Assembly: GCA_030019395.1 (NCBI GenBank)
Contig: JASEES010000007.1
Location: forward strand, 1-64,000
Direction of reading: 5' to 3'
Origin: Methanolinea sp.
GTDB lineage: Archaea > Halobacteriota > Methanomicrobia > Methanomicrobiales > Methanospirillaceae
Length of the DNA: 64,000 nucleotides
Positions 7,838-16,702 of the stretch are shown here, in pieces (position 1 is the stretch's first letter; the number at the start of each line of letters is the position of its first letter). A model generated the notes under the pieces. It was not told where the DNA came from. It made no database searches and saw only the letters and a program-made list of their open reading frames with translations. Position numbers and translations under genes: made by a program.

Positions 7838-9001
7838 TCACACCCCCAGGATGTGGACGGCGACCGTTGCCCCCGTCCCGCCGACGTTGTGGGTCATCCC
7901 GACGCGGGCCCCGTCCACCTGGCGCCTGCCTGCCTCGCCCCGGAGCTGCTGCACGACCTCGCACACCTGCTTGATCCCGGTCGCACCCACGGGGTGGCCG
8001 CACGCCTTGAGCCCGCCGGACGTGTTCACCGGCAGGTCTCCGCCAAGGGCCGTCACACCCTCCGCGGTCAGCCTGCCCGCCTCGCCCTTCCTGCAGAACC
8101 CGAGGTCCTCGATGGCGCAGATCTCGGCGATGGTGAAGCAGTCGTGCACCTCGACGAGGTCGATGTCCCCGGGCGAGAGCCCTGCCATCGCATATGCCCT
8201 CTTCCCGGCAGCGACCGTGGCATCGAGCGTGCTGATGTCCCTGCGGTCATGGAGCGCGATGGTATCGCTCGCCTGGGCACTCGCAAGGACGCGGACGGGC
8301 GTGTCCGTGTACTCCCTCGCCCGTTCGAGCGGGGCGAGCACGACGGCCGCTGCCCCGTCGGTGATGGGCGAGCAGTCGAAGAGGCGGAGCGGGTCGGCAA
8401 CGAGCGAGGAGGAGAGAACCGTCTCGATCGTGATCTCCTGGGAGAACTGGGCGATCGGGTTCCTCGCACCGTTGTAGTGGTTCTTCACGGCGACCTCCGC
8501 GAGCTGCTCCCTCGTTAAGGGGTACCGGTTCATGTAGTCGGTTGCGATCATCGCGTAGAGGCCGGGGAAGGTGGCCCCGACGAACCCCTCCCATTCCCGG
8601 TCGGCAGCGCCGGCGAGGGCGTCCACGCTCGCACCCGTCCCGACATCCGTCATCTTCTCGACGCCGGCCGCGACAACGATGTCTTCGATGCCCGAGGCGA
8701 CGGCGATGAAGGCCTGGCGGAAGGAGAGACCGCCTGAAGCACACGCGGCCTCGACCCGCGTCGAGGCGATGTGGTCCGAGGCAAGCCCCGCATAATCTGC
8801 AATCAGTGCCCCGACGTGCTCCTGCTCGATGAACCTGCCGGCACTCATGTTCCCGACGTACATGGCCCCGATCTCCTCGCCGGCGACACCGGCGTCCTCT
8901 AAAGCCATCGTCCCTGCCTGGACGAAGAGGTCGCGGAACGAAGAGCCCCACTTCTCGCCGAACGGTGTGCACCCGATCCCGATAACTGCAACGTCCCTCA
9001 T
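7838..9001 (-). CDS. Acetyl-CoA C-acetyltransferase (thiolase) of the mevalonate pathway
   Basis: Joins two acetyl-CoA to acetoacetyl-CoA for isoprenoid lipid synthesis. Starting at ATG 9001 gives 387 residues beginning [10 protein letters not shown]; the frame extends farther upstream but overlaps the next gene. The nucleophilic Cys lies in EAACASGGL (about residue 86) and the second active-site region is [15 protein letters not shown] (about 335-349). The start overlaps the HMG-CoA synthase stop by 4 bases (ATGA), and the DUF35 partner follows directly. Archaeal SCP2-type thiolase. Confidence 0.92.
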   Translation of the reverse strand: MRDVAVIGIGCTPFGEKWGSSFRDLFVQAGTMALEDAGVAGEEIGAMYVGNMSAGRFIEQEHVGALIADYAGLASDHIASTRVEAACASGGLSFRQAFIAVASGIEDIVVAAGVEKMTDVGTGASVDALAGAADREWEGFVGATFPGLYAMIATDYMNRYPLTREQLAEVAVKNHYNGARNPIAQFSQEITIETVLSSSLVADPLRLFDCSPITDGAAAVVLAPLERAREYTDTPVRVLASAQASDTIALHDRRDISTLDATVAAGKRAYAMAGLSPGDIDLVEVHDCFTIAEICAIEDLGFCRKGEAGRLTAEGVTALGGDLPVNTSGGLKACGHPVGATGIKQVCEVVQQLRGEAGRRQVDGARVGMTHNVGGTGATVAVHILGV

Positions 9002-10050
9002 TTCTGCATCACGATCTTTCCCTTGTGCCGCGCATACTGCGCGTAGTCGACATAGACGGGGTTTGCGAGGAGCGCTGCAACCGAGGGGGCAGCCTCCCGG
9101 CAGAAATCCCCGGACACGATGGCATCGGTCACCTCGATGTCGAACGCATCGCTCCCTGCCCCGGACCCAAACGACGCCATGAAGATGGTGTCGCCCGGTT
9201 TTGCCTGGTCGAGCGTTGCGGCAAGCCCAATCATCGAGGACCCGCTGTAGGTATTGCCGAGGGCGGGCACGACGAGGCCCGGCCGGATCTGGTCGGGGGA
9301 GAACCCGAGCGTCTTTGCGACCCGCTGGGGGAACTTCGCGTTCGGCTGGTGGAAGACCGCGTACGTGTAGTCTTTCGGGCCCTTCCCGGTCTGCTCCATC
9401 AGGAGCCGGCTTGCACCCTCGATGTGGCGGAAGTAGCCGGGCTCTCCCGTGAACCGCCCGCCGTGGCGGGGGTAGTCCTGCCCCTCCCGCCGCCAGAAGT
9501 CCGGTGTATCGGTCGTAAACGAGCACGTCCGGTGGATGATGGCAATCGGGTCACTTTTCCCGATGAGAAACGCCGCACCCCCGGCGGCAGCGGTGTACTC
9601 CAGTGCGTCGGAGGGAGCTCCCTGGGCGACATCGGACCCGATCGCGAGCCCGTAGTGGACCATGCCGCTCGCGACAAGGCCCATGCACGTCTGGATGGCA
9701 GCAGTGCCGGCCTTGCAGGCGAACTCGTAGTCGGCTGCCGTCATGACGGGTGTCGCCCCGATCGCCTCCCCGACCGTGCAGGCCGTGGGCTTGACGGCGT
9801 AGGGGTGCGACTCGCTCCCCACGTACACGGCACCGATCGCGCCGGGGTCGATATCCCTCCTCCGGAGGGCGTTTCGCGCGGCCTCGACCGCGATCGTGGC
9901 CGTATCCTCGTCAAGGTCGGGAACGGACTTCGAATAAACGCCGAGTCCTCCCCGTATGTCATCGGCGTTTGCACCCCAGACCCGGGCGATCTCCTCGACC
10001 CTGATCCGGAACCGGGGGATGTACACGCCATACGTGATGATTCCTACCAT
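8998..10050 (-). CDS. Hydroxymethylglutaryl-CoA synthase
   Basis: A 350-residue archaeal HMG-CoA synthase, condensing acetyl-CoA with acetoacetyl-CoA. The catalytic Cys is in [10 protein letters not shown] (about residue 111), the general-base Glu is expected near [10 protein letters not shown] (about 80), and the active-site His is in [10 protein letters not shown] (about 234). The N-terminus [16 protein letters not shown] is typical. It overlaps the upstream HTH regulator by 7 bases and the thiolase by 4, making a tightly coupled regulator-HMGS-thiolase-DUF35 operon. Confidence 0.95.
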   Translation of the reverse strand: MVGIITYGVYIPRFRIRVEEIARVWGANADDIRGGLGVYSKSVPDLDEDTATIAVEAARNALRRRDIDPGAIGAVYVGSESHPYAVKPTACTVGEAIGATPVMTAADYEFACKAGTAAIQTCMGLVASGMVHYGLAIGSDVAQGAPSDALEYTAAAGGAAFLIGKSDPIAIIHRTCSFTTDTPDFWRREGQDYPRHGGRFTGEPGYFRHIEGASRLLMEQTGKGPKDYTYAVFHQPNAKFPQRVAKTLGFSPDQIRPGLVVPALGNTYSGSSMIGLAATLDQAKPGDTIFMASFGSGAGSDAFDIEVTDAIVSGDFCREAAPSVAALLANPVYVDYAQYARHKGKIVMQK

Positions 10051-10754
10051 TGTTCCTCCCTCAGTACATGCACGATCTGCTCGACGTCCATCCCGGTGCA
10101 GAGCACCGTGATCCTGTCCTTCTCCGCCATCTTCGGGACGAGCGGGTGGACGAGGGCCGGCTCGATCCCCTGGAGGACGACGGCCCGGGGCTTGAACGGC
10201 GTGACCCGGATCGCGACCATCGGCGACTTGCCGGACGTCACGTCCGTGAATATCAGGGCCCTCTCCGTGCTCCAGCCATAGATCCTGTTGAACTCGTTCG
10301 AGGAGAGCTGGGTGATCGCGTTGAGGCTGTTAATCACGGTGTACCCGTAAATCGCCTGGGAAAGCGACCCGCAGACCGGCTGGCAGGCGATCAGTCCGGC
10401 AAACCGCGTCAGCGGGACGGGCGACGGGTAGTCATGGATGTCGTAGATGACATCGTCGTCAACGTCAGAATAGAGGATCTTGCCAAACTTCTTGATGTAC
10501 TTCCCGCCGTTTGCCTCGTCGATGGAGAGGATCGTGTCCACGATCTTGCCCACGACAGCCGTTCCGGGGCTCTTTCGCCTTCCGCTCTCGTAGTCGGAAA
10601 TCACGGAAGGGGAGACGTCGAGGTGCTCGGAAAGGACCGCCTGGGGGATGTTGAAGCTCATCCTCCACTTCTTCAGTGCCTTTCCGGGCGAGTCTGAAAG
10701 CGTGATCTCGCCGGCCATCTTCTCGGCCAGGCGGTTCCGCAAATCAGATTTCAT
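10044..10754 (-). CDS. XRE-type HTH transcriptional regulator heading the mevalonate operon
   Basis: A 236-residue protein with a Cro/CI-like helix-turn-helix at about residues 30-62 ([20 protein letters not shown] then ESGRRKSPG) and a larger C-terminal domain of unknown fold, a layout found in conserved archaeal regulators. It overlaps HMG-CoA synthase by 7 bases, so it is likely co-translated and may control isoprenoid synthesis; the C-terminal domain could sense a metabolite. Both statements are inferred from context. A TATA-like TTAATTATAATAC (minus strand, about 10779-10791) lies roughly 30 bases upstream of the start. Confidence 0.82.
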   Translation of the reverse strand: MKSDLRNRLAEKMAGEITLSDSPGKALKKWRMSFNIPQAVLSEHLDVSPSVISDYESGRRKSPGTAVVGKIVDTILSIDEANGGKYIKKFGKILYSDVDDDVIYDIHDYPSPVPLTRFAGLIACQPVCGSLSQAIYGYTVINSLNAITQLSSNEFNRIYGWSTERALIFTDVTSGKSPMVAIRVTPFKPRAVVLQGIEPALVHPLVPKMAEKDRITVLCTGMDVEQIVHVLREEQW

Positions 10755-10789
10755 GGCTCATTATGCGGGCCCGGGGGTATTATAATTAA

Positions 10790-10803
10790 CGAATGGGAAT
10801 TCG
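10790..10803. promoter_or_regulatory. Short inverted repeat in the divergent hth/ribK promoter
   Basis: CGAAT-GGGA-ATTCG, perfect 5-base arms with a 4-base spacer, abutting the minus-strand TATA element in the 113-base gap between the HTH regulator and ribK. Both flanking genes encode HTH proteins, so either could bind here. The arms are short and chance cannot be excluded. Confidence 0.35.
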
Positions 10804-10867
10804 ACATTTCACGAAAAGAAAACGCCCCGGGATATCCATAAATAGTATGCATCTCAATTCTGTTATC

Positions 10868-11533
10868 ATGGTTATGCCCGGGGACCTCCAGTGCCTCAAG
10901 GTCATCGCGCGCATGGGTGGCTGCCAGGGGCCGGTCCGCATCTCCTCGCAGTCTCTCGGAGCGTTCCTCGGGATCAGTCCCCAGACCGCCTCGCGCCGTC
11001 TCCAGTCGCTGGAGCGGCAGAAGATGGTGGAACGGTCCCTCACACCCGAGGGCCAGGACGTCATGGTCACGCCGGCAGGAGAAAGCGTCCTTCGCCGGGA
11101 GTACGAGGATTACTGCCGCATTTTCGGGGAGGATCACCACAGGTACACCCTCCGGGGCCAGGTGATCACGGGACTCGGCGAGGGGAGGTACTACATGAGC
11201 CTCGAACCGTACAGGGTCCAGTTCTCGCGGCGCCTCGGGTTCGTCCCCTACCCCGGCACCCTGAACATCCGGCTCGACCCCCGGAGCCTCCCGGTCAGGA
11301 AGAGGCTCGAGGCCCTCGAGTGGATCACCATCGAGGGGTTCGTGGCAGACGAAAGGACGTTTGGGTCCGTGCGCTGCCTCCCCTGCCGGGTGGGGGAGAC
11401 GCCGTGCGGCATCGTTGTCCCGGGCAGGACCCACTACCCCGAGGACATCGTGGAGATCGTGGCCCCCGTGGGCCTGCGGGAGAAACTGGGCATAAAGGAC
11501 GGGGACGAAGTGGACGTGGAGGTAGAAAAATGA
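10868..11533 (+). CDS. ribK: CTP-dependent riboflavin kinase with N-terminal HTH (RbkR type)
   Basis: Makes FMN from riboflavin using CTP. Residues about 20-60 form a winged-helix domain (RISSQSLGAFLGISPQTASR) and about 85-221 the archaeal kinase barrel, with GRYYMSLEPY and the conserved PGTLNIRL. HTH-kinase fusions of this kind are known as RbkR, which also regulates riboflavin genes. ATG 10868 is chosen because TAAATAGTAT (about 10840-10849) sits about 24 bases before it, implying a leaderless or near-leaderless transcript; the frame is open further upstream. Overlaps ribB by 4 bases (ATGA). Confidence 0.93.
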   Translation: MVMPGDLQCLKVIARMGGCQGPVRISSQSLGAFLGISPQTASRRLQSLERQKMVERSLTPEGQDVMVTPAGESVLRREYEDYCRIFGEDHHRYTLRGQVITGLGEGRYYMSLEPYRVQFSRRLGFVPYPGTLNIRLDPRSLPVRKRLEALEWITIEGFVADERTFGSVRCLPCRVGETPCGIVVPGRTHYPEDIVEIVAPVGLREKLGIKDGDEVDVEVEK

Positions 11534-12216
11534 TAGCAGACGCGATCAGGGCGTTGAGGGAAGGGCAGTTCATCCTGCTCTACGACTTCGACGAGAGGGA
11601 AGGGGAGACTGACTTTGCGATCCGGTCCGACGCAGTGACGCCGGCGCACGTCGCGAGGATGCGGCGGGACGGCGGCGGGCTCATCTGCACGGCCATCCAC
11701 CCGGTCGCGGCACGGGTGCTCGGGCTCCCGTTTGCAACCGACCTCCTCTCCCGCGACCCCTCCCTCTCGCGCCTCCAGGGCGAGGTCCCGTACGACCGGA
11801 AGAACCGGTCTTCGTTCTCGCTCTGGGTCAACCACCGGGACACGTACACGGGGATCACCGACAGGGATAGGGCCCTTACCATCAACGCGATCGCGTCCCA
11901 CGTCAAAAAATCGCTCAATGGCGGCGGAGCGGATTTCTTCGCGGAGTTCCGGTCACCCGGCCACGTGGCCGTGCTCCGGGCGGCAGACACCCTCCTCTCC
12001 CAGAGACGGGGCCAGACGGAGCTCTCGATTGCCCTCGCCACGATGGCGGGCGTGCCACCGGCTGTCACCATCTGCGAGATGCTCGATGACACGACGGGCA
12101 ACGCGCTCGACAAGGAATCGGCACGCGCCTACGCCCGGAAACGTGACCTCGTCTTCGTGGAGGGAGAGGAAGTCCTCGCGGCCTGGGAAACATATACAGA
12201 GACCGGGAAGGTCTGA
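11530..12216 (+). CDS. ribB: 3,4-dihydroxy-2-butanone 4-phosphate synthase
   Basis: Converts ribulose 5-phosphate to the four-carbon precursor of riboflavin. The 228-residue product starts at the ATG overlapping the ribK stop. Signature elements are FDEREGETDF (acidic Mg-binding loop, about 17-26), TGITDRDRA (about 110-118), SPGHVAVLRA (about 144-153) and the final TICEMLDD segment (about 181-188). Forms a two-gene riboflavin/FMN operon with ribK, probably autoregulated by RbkR. Confidence 0.95.
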   Translation: MIADAIRALREGQFILLYDFDEREGETDFAIRSDAVTPAHVARMRRDGGGLICTAIHPVAARVLGLPFATDLLSRDPSLSRLQGEVPYDRKNRSSFSLWVNHRDTYTGITDRDRALTINAIASHVKKSLNGGGADFFAEFRSPGHVAVLRAADTLLSQRRGQTELSIALATMAGVPPAVTICEMLDDTTGNALDKESARAYARKRDLVFVEGEEVLAAWETYTETGKV

Positions 12217-12243
12217 AAGGCAGTCGCTTCCCGGGCGCAGGGG

Positions 12244-12405
12244 TTACTTCCCTGCAAGTTTTTTCAGGGTCTCTTCCGGGAGCATCCGGGCGATGGATGC
12301 CTTCGTCGGGCAGCGGCCCGGCTTGATCCCCGCATTTTTGGCTGCTTCCTTGAGGGTTTTGAGGTCGAGGTTCCTGATCAGCTCCTGGAGCTCTTCGTCC
12401 TTCAC
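12244..12405 (-). CDS. Small conserved-looking basic protein (53 aa)
   Basis: A 53-residue frame from GTG 12405, too short for routine calling. The start is supported by a GGTGAT ribosome site 6 bases upstream and a TTTATTATG TATA-like element at about 12443-12452 (minus strand). The product is Leu/Lys-rich and helical ([16 protein letters not shown] then [20 protein letters not shown]), reminiscent of SAP-like or Rho-N-like small helical domains, but I make no functional claim. Convergent with ribB. Confidence 0.6.
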   Translation of the reverse strand: MKDEELQELIRNLDLKTLKEAAKNAGIKPGRCPTKASIARMLPEETLKKLAGK

Positions 12406-12478
12406 GTCGGGATCACCAAAACGATCGTATCCCCCGGTCCGGCATAATAAAGATTGCGGGGGTCCGGGGGATGGGGTA

Positions 12479-13075
12479 TTACAGGCGGAGCTGGGCCAGG
12501 GCCTCGTACGCCATCTTCCGGAAGATGGCCGGGTCCATGCCGTATTCCTTTCGTGCCCTCTCCCCGTCGGGTGTGGACGCCCCCTTTTCCAGCCGGTCGA
12601 GCGTTGCCGCTGCACAGTCGAGCACCCACTGGTCGCGGGTCTCCTTGTCCACGGGCGTGATCGACTCGCACCTGACCGAGATGAGGACGGCCCCGTCGGG
12701 TGTCTGGTACACGTTGGGTTTCCCGACGACGGCAACAAACGACGGCGGCTCGATCCGGGCGATCTGCTGCATGGCATCGGGCTGGTAACTCCCGGCCATC
12801 ACGAAGAACGTGCCGGTGGGATCCACGACCCGGGCCCGGTAGAACAGGTTCTGCTCGCCCTGCTTCTTCTTCTCCGTCAGGGTACCGACGAAGAAGACGC
12901 GGTTGCAGCGTGCACCGGTCGGGAGAAGGACAAAGCTTGGGCTTTTTTCGTCCTGCCCCTCCTTGAAGTGGATCCTGCTCTCGCGCAACTCCCCCGCAAA
13001 GACCCGCCGGGCAGGTTCCCTCTCGAACCCCCCCTCCCTGCGTGGCGCTGGCGATGTCTCCGTTCCGTTCGTCAT
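12479..13075 (-). CDS. RPA-associated protein (Rpa3/RpaX-like, COG3390)
   Basis: A 198-residue OB-fold protein paired with archaeal RPA41. Its central region ([30 protein letters not shown]) is a classical OB-fold, followed by a helical C-terminus ([16 protein letters not shown]). The start overlaps the stop of the RPA gene by 4 bases (ATGA), an arrangement conserved in Euryarchaeota, where the two proteins interact. Function: ssDNA binding in replication and repair as part of the RPA assembly. The disordered, charged first 25 residues are poorly constrained. Confidence 0.85.
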   Translation of the reverse strand: MTNGTETSPAPRREGGFEREPARRVFAGELRESRIHFKEGQDEKSPSFVLLPTGARCNRVFFVGTLTEKKKQGEQNLFYRARVVDPTGTFFVMAGSYQPDAMQQIARIEPPSFVAVVGKPNVYQTPDGAVLISVRCESITPVDKETRDQWVLDCAAATLDRLEKGASTPDGERARKEYGMDPAIFRKMAYEALAQLRL

Positions 13076-14298
13076 GCCGACCCACCCGCCCTGTTGAGGA
13101 GGTCAGCCAGCCGTTCCGGCTGGAAACGGAGCCGCGTGCACCCGGAGACGAGGAGCCGCCCGTCTATCTCGCGGCCCCTGCACGAGAGGTAGCGTCCGAG
13201 GAGGGCATCGCGGAACCGGAGGAATACCTCGTCCATACCAAGCGGCGTGTTCTCGGCAAGTTCCCGTGCCTGCTCGAGCGTCATGCCGACGAGGCTCTCG
13301 GTCTCAGCCCGCGGGATCAGGACTTCCCGCGTCTCTTCGCCGTTGTCCAGCCACCCCTTGATCCGCAGGTCGTACTGGAAGTTGGGCTGGATCTCGTGGA
13401 CAGGACAGTAGTTCTGGCGGGAGAGGACGCGGTTGCACCCCCCGACAGGGCACCTCTTGATGAGTCCCGACCCGGGCGCGAGGTGCACGAATGCGCCCTC
13501 GAAGGATGCATCGCCGCGGCTGACCTCGATATCACCCTCTTCGGGGACGACCGTTGCCGTGTTGAGGGTAAGGGAGAGCCGGCCGTTGAACTCGTCGACC
13601 GTTGCATAGAAGACCGTGTAGACGGTGCCGGGGTTGAGGCGTTCCCGCCCCTCCTCCTTCCACGTGACGAAGCGGACGGACCCCGTTTCGTCCGCGATGA
13701 GCCCGGACTGGAGGATCCGGTCATGCGTGGCCTCCCATTCCTGGATCACCTTGCCCCGGACCGAGGCGATGCCGGGGCGGAGTGCCGCGATCGGGGTGAT
13801 GACCGGCTTGATGGCCCCTCCCCCGGGAACTTCCCTGATCGTCGTTCCGGAATGGACCTTGAGGTTGACCGAGCCCCTGTACTGGTCCACGACTGCCGAC
13901 TCGAACCGGTACCAGTTCCCCTCCTTGAGGACGGGTGCATTGGCCCGTGACCAGACGACGAATCTCACGGCCGCCGTCTGGTCGGCGGCTATCCCGGTCT
14001 GCGAGATGGAGGGGGAGGGGGGAGCTGTCAGGGCGACGACCTTGCATTCCACCGTGACCCATTCCCCGGGGACGAGCGCATCGAGGGTCTTTGCCTCGCC
14101 CGGCCCCCCGGCCTGGAGGCCCGAAATCGAGAATTCGCGTGCCATCTCGTTTGTGACCGTCCGCTCGGCCTCTGCGAGCGGGACACCGAACTCCTCGACG
14201 AGGCGCCGGAGCTTGGTCTCTATCGCGGTCTTTTCCACGGCGTGGCCGTGGGACATCACTTTCTGGGAGATTCTTTCTGCCGTTTCGGAAAAATCCAT
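13072..14298 (-). CDS. Replication protein A, 41-kDa-type single-stranded DNA-binding protein
   Basis: A 408-residue archaeal RPA. An N-terminal helical region (1-65) is followed by two OB-folds (about 70-155 and 170-260; for example VRFVVWSRANAPVL and VRFVTWKEEGRERL) and a C-terminal zinc finger, CPVGGCNRVLSRQNYCPVHE (about 284-303). ATG 14298 is chosen over 14319 because GGAGATG lies 4 bases upstream of it. Binds ssDNA during replication and repair; co-translated with its partner at 12479. Confidence 0.92.
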   Translation of the reverse strand: MDFSETAERISQKVMSHGHAVEKTAIETKLRRLVEEFGVPLAEAERTVTNEMAREFSISGLQAGGPGEAKTLDALVPGEWVTVECKVVALTAPPSPSISQTGIAADQTAAVRFVVWSRANAPVLKEGNWYRFESAVVDQYRGSVNLKVHSGTTIREVPGGGAIKPVITPIAALRPGIASVRGKVIQEWEATHDRILQSGLIADETGSVRFVTWKEEGRERLNPGTVYTVFYATVDEFNGRLSLTLNTATVVPEEGDIEVSRGDASFEGAFVHLAPGSGLIKRCPVGGCNRVLSRQNYCPVHEIQPNFQYDLRIKGWLDNGEETREVLIPRAETESLVGMTLEQARELAENTPLGMDEVFLRFRDALLGRYLSCRGREIDGRLLVSGCTRLRFQPERLADLLNRAGGSA

Positions 14299-14384
14299 CG
14301 TACATCTCCAAGAGATCACTCAGGCCGCCGGGTCACCATAAAGCAATCGGGCGGGGGGTGAAACTGGGATCCCGGTGCTGCACA

Positions 14385-14392
14385 TTTATAAA
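14385..14392 (+). promoter_or_regulatory. TATA box of the DUF1858 gene
   Basis: TTTATAAA with its centre about 27 bases before ATG 14416, the spacing expected for a leaderless archaeal transcript. Confidence 0.7.
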
Positions 14393-14415
14393 CAACTATC
14401 AATAATGTATATGCC

Positions 14416-14610
14416 ATGGGAATTACTGCAGACAGTACAATTTACGACCTTTTGAAGACAAAACCGGAATCTGCAGAGGTTTTGTTCAAGTTCGGCATGG
14501 GGTGCGTCGGGTGTGCGATCGCCCGGGGCGAGACCATCAGGGAAGCGGCAATGGCACACGGGATCCCCCTCGACGAGCTGCTCTCGGCGCTCGGCGTGGA
14601 ACAGGGATAA
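14416..14610 (+). CDS. DUF1858 redox-disulfide domain protein
   Basis: A 64-residue protein consisting only of a DUF1858 domain, a family found attached to or beside hybrid-cluster and redox proteins. The CVGC motif at about residues 31-34 in FGMGCVGCAIARGETI could bind metal or cycle as a disulfide. A TATA box 27 bases upstream and a poly-T 10 bases after the stop show that it is an independent single-gene transcript. Function unknown beyond a likely redox or metal role. Confidence 0.88.
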   Translation: MGITADSTIYDLLKTKPESAEVLFKFGMGCVGCAIARGETIREAAMAHGIPLDELLSALGVEQG

Positions 14611-14616
14611 CCCCGT

Positions 14617-15498
14617 TCACTTTTTTTCCCGGGCCTTCTTTGCCTTGAGCTCCCGGAGCGATGCCTCCGGGTGGGCGAGCAGGTAGTCTGCAATCGCGGG
14701 CTCGTGGAGGAGCGTGCAGGTGCTGCAGTTCCAGACAAGACCGTTCTTTGCGGAACTCTGCACCCACTGGCCGAGGCTTTCATCCCCGCAGGGGTAAAAC
14801 GGGCAGTAACAGAAGTCGCACCTCTGCCCGGGAAAATGGCAGGGATAGTAGGGGCACTCTTCAGGGACCCACTCGGCCCAGTGATCCCCCTGGTACCGGC
14901 TGTAGATGAAAAAGGACGGCCTCTTTTCCGGACCCCTGCTGCCCGCACTCCGCTCCATCACCGTCCGCGTGCCGAACCGGACGGCCTCGCCGATGCGCAA
15001 CCCGATCGCGGACGCGGGCGAGGCATCGGCGTGCACGACCTCCCCCTCGCATGCCACAACGAGGGTATCCTGCGGGCTCTCCAGCCTTCCCGCACCATCC
15101 CTCCCGCACAGGACAGCCATGCGTGCCGCAGTCGCCGTCACGAGTGCCCCGAGGAGTGCCGCGTCGCTCAGGCCTTCCCCGGAATAGACCACGATCGAAA
15201 AGCCGCCGCCCGATCCGTCCCCCGGGCCCGGCGCGATGAAGACCATCAGGGAATCGTACTGGAGGATGCAGAATCGGGAGGGGTGAGCACCTGCAAAGAC
15301 CCCGAAAAAGTCGGGGGGAAGCCCCTCCCTCCGGACGGCCCGCTCGAGGATCCGCAGGGAATCCGCCTCATCCCCGGCAGCCGGCGGACCGTGCACGACG
15401 ATGGTCGGGACGGGGCGGAGACCCCCGGGAGTCCCCGTGCCCGCCGCGCGGAAGTGCCCGCGGAGGAAGAGGGTGTTGTCGCGGATGTAATACCTCAT
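14617..15498 (-). CDS. cbiZ: Adenosylcobinamide amidohydrolase fused to a Cys-rich domain
   Basis: From ATG 15498, 293 residues starting MRYYIRDNTLFLRG. Residues about 60-195 match CbiZ, which removes the aminopropanol side chain in archaeal corrinoid salvage to give adenosylcobyric acid: SGEGLSDAALLGALVTAT, DTLVVACEGEV and SPASAIGLRIGEAVRFGT. The last ~85 residues are a cysteine-rich metal-binding-like domain (CPYYPCHFPGQRCDFCYC, then CGDES and CSTCTLLHEPAI) of a family often found attached to CbiZ. The frame is open upstream, but this part carries no homology. Methanogens need corrinoids for methyl-transfer enzymes. Confidence 0.87.
   Translation of the reverse strand: MRYYIRDNTLFLRGHFRAAGTGTPGGLRPVPTIVVHGPPAAGDEADSLRILERAVRREGLPPDFFGVFAGAHPSRFCILQYDSLMVFIAPGPGDGSGGGFSIVVYSGEGLSDAALLGALVTATAARMAVLCGRDGAGRLESPQDTLVVACEGEVVHADASPASAIGLRIGEAVRFGTRTVMERSAGSRGPEKRPSFFIYSRYQGDHWAEWVPEECPYYPCHFPGQRCDFCYCPFYPCGDESLGQWVQSSAKNGLVWNCSTCTLLHEPAIADYLLAHPEASLRELKAKKAREKK
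14621..14627 (+). terminator. Poly-T terminator after the DUF1858 gene
   Basis: Seven T residues starting 10 bases after the stop codon, inside the tail of the convergent CbiZ gene. Confidence 0.5.
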
Positions 15499-15593
15499 GG
15501 CAGGATGAAAACGGGATGCACGCGACCCTGTTTGCCCGGGCCGGTCAGGGAGGCTCTCATGGTAACCGGCAGGAAAGGGAGGGGGAGGATACC

Positions 15594-15956
15594 CTAGGCG
15601 AGGGTGTACCTGACGCGGTCTTTCAGTTCCTGCTGTTTTCCGGCATTCCAGCCGGACACTTCCTGGAGATAGCCGGTCACCCTGCTGATCTGGACGACGT
15701 CGTGGCTCCCGCACTCGGGGCAGACCGGGGCGCCGCAGAGGGGGCAGTACTCGATGCTGGAGACGATCTCGTGGGAACAGTGGCAATGGTCCAGGGGACA
15801 CATGATCTCGAGGTGCGTATCGCCGCAGACGGGGCAGGGCGTCTCGTCAACGACGAGGTGGCAGGAATGGCACTTGTAACGCCGCTCGGCGGGGGGAATA
15901 TCTTCGAGCCGCCGGAGTGATCGGGCTAAAATAAGCTGTTCTTCGCTCCATTGCAT
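15594..15956 (-). CDS. Stand-alone glycyl-radical C-terminal domain of class III ribonucleotide reductase (NrdD-like)
   Basis: A 120-residue protein made of Cys-rich ribbons followed by an NrdD C-terminus. Residues 71-82 form the CPLC...CPEC zinc site and 91-120 carry RVTGYL and WNAGKQQELKDRVRY, the region that holds the radical glycine (here Gly95) in anaerobic NTP reductases. About 65 N-terminal residues add extra Cys pairs (29/32, 41/44, 53, 58/60). No catalytic 10-stranded barrel is present, so it must act with another protein or have a different role. Start at 15956: TTTAAATGC lies about 26 bases upstream, implying a leaderless mRNA. Confidence 0.85.
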   Translation of the reverse strand: MQWSEEQLILARSLRRLEDIPPAERRYKCHSCHLVVDETPCPVCGDTHLEIMCPLDHCHCSHEIVSSIEYCPLCGAPVCPECGSHDVVQISRVTGYLQEVSGWNAGKQQELKDRVRYTLA

Positions 15957-16066
15957 ACAATACGATGGCCATTTTTGCATTTAAACCCTTTGTTTGGGCC
16001 AGATCCGCCTCAGGGACTCATAGGGGTCATCACGGGGCACATGATCCCGTCAGGTCACGGTTCTCA

Positions 16067-16702
16067 TCATCGGCGGAGGAACCCGAGTGCTGCCGCCTCG
16101 GCAGCGGGGTCGGCAGACTGGTAGACCTGCCTGCCCACGATGATCCCGTCCACGAGAGGGGCAATAACCTTTGGGTCGCCGCCCTGCGCCCCGGCACCCG
16201 GCGACCAGATGAGGCGGTCGCGGACGATGCTGCGCAGGGCCCTGATCCGTTCGGGCCGCGTCGCGGGTGCGATGATCCCGTCTGCCCCGAGGGAGACAGC
16301 CATCCGGGCAATCCTCTCCGGGACACCGGCGGAAAAGAACGTGAGCGCGCCGGGGTGGCTCATCTCGGCGACCACGAAACAGCGGCCTCCCTGCCCGTGC
16401 GCGGTCTCGACGCAGGCGAGGACCGAGTCCTCCCCGCAGAAACCGTGGCAGATGATCCCCTCAAAGCCGGCTGAAAAGACCGCCTCGGCGATGAGCCTGT
16501 TCGTGTTCGGGATGTCGGCGACCTTGAAGTCGGCGACGAGGGGCAGGCCGAGGGAGGACAGGTCGCGGGCAACGGAGAGCCCCGACCGGAGGACGAGGGG
16601 GTATCCCACCTTGATGGCGTCCAGGTGCGGGGCACAGGCCGCTGCAACAGAGACGGCCCGTTGCGGGTCGGTCACGTCGAGGGCAAGGACAAGATCCGTC
16701 AT
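16067..16702 (-). CDS. pyrF: Orotidine 5'-phosphate decarboxylase
   Basis: Final step of UMP synthesis. The 211-residue product starts MTDLVLALDV at ATG 16702, overlapping the upstream deoxyhypusine synthase stop by 4 bases. The catalytic Lys/Asp region is VADFKVADIPNT (about residues 57-68), with the phosphate-binding APATRPERI and IIVGRQVYQS near the C-terminus. Length and motifs match archaeal PyrF. Confidence 0.95.
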   Translation of the reverse strand: MTDLVLALDVTDPQRAVSVAAACAPHLDAIKVGYPLVLRSGLSVARDLSSLGLPLVADFKVADIPNTNRLIAEAVFSAGFEGIICHGFCGEDSVLACVETAHGQGGRCFVVAEMSHPGALTFFSAGVPERIARMAVSLGADGIIAPATRPERIRALRSIVRDRLIWSPGAGAQGGDPKVIAPLVDGIIVGRQVYQSADPAAEAAALGFLRR

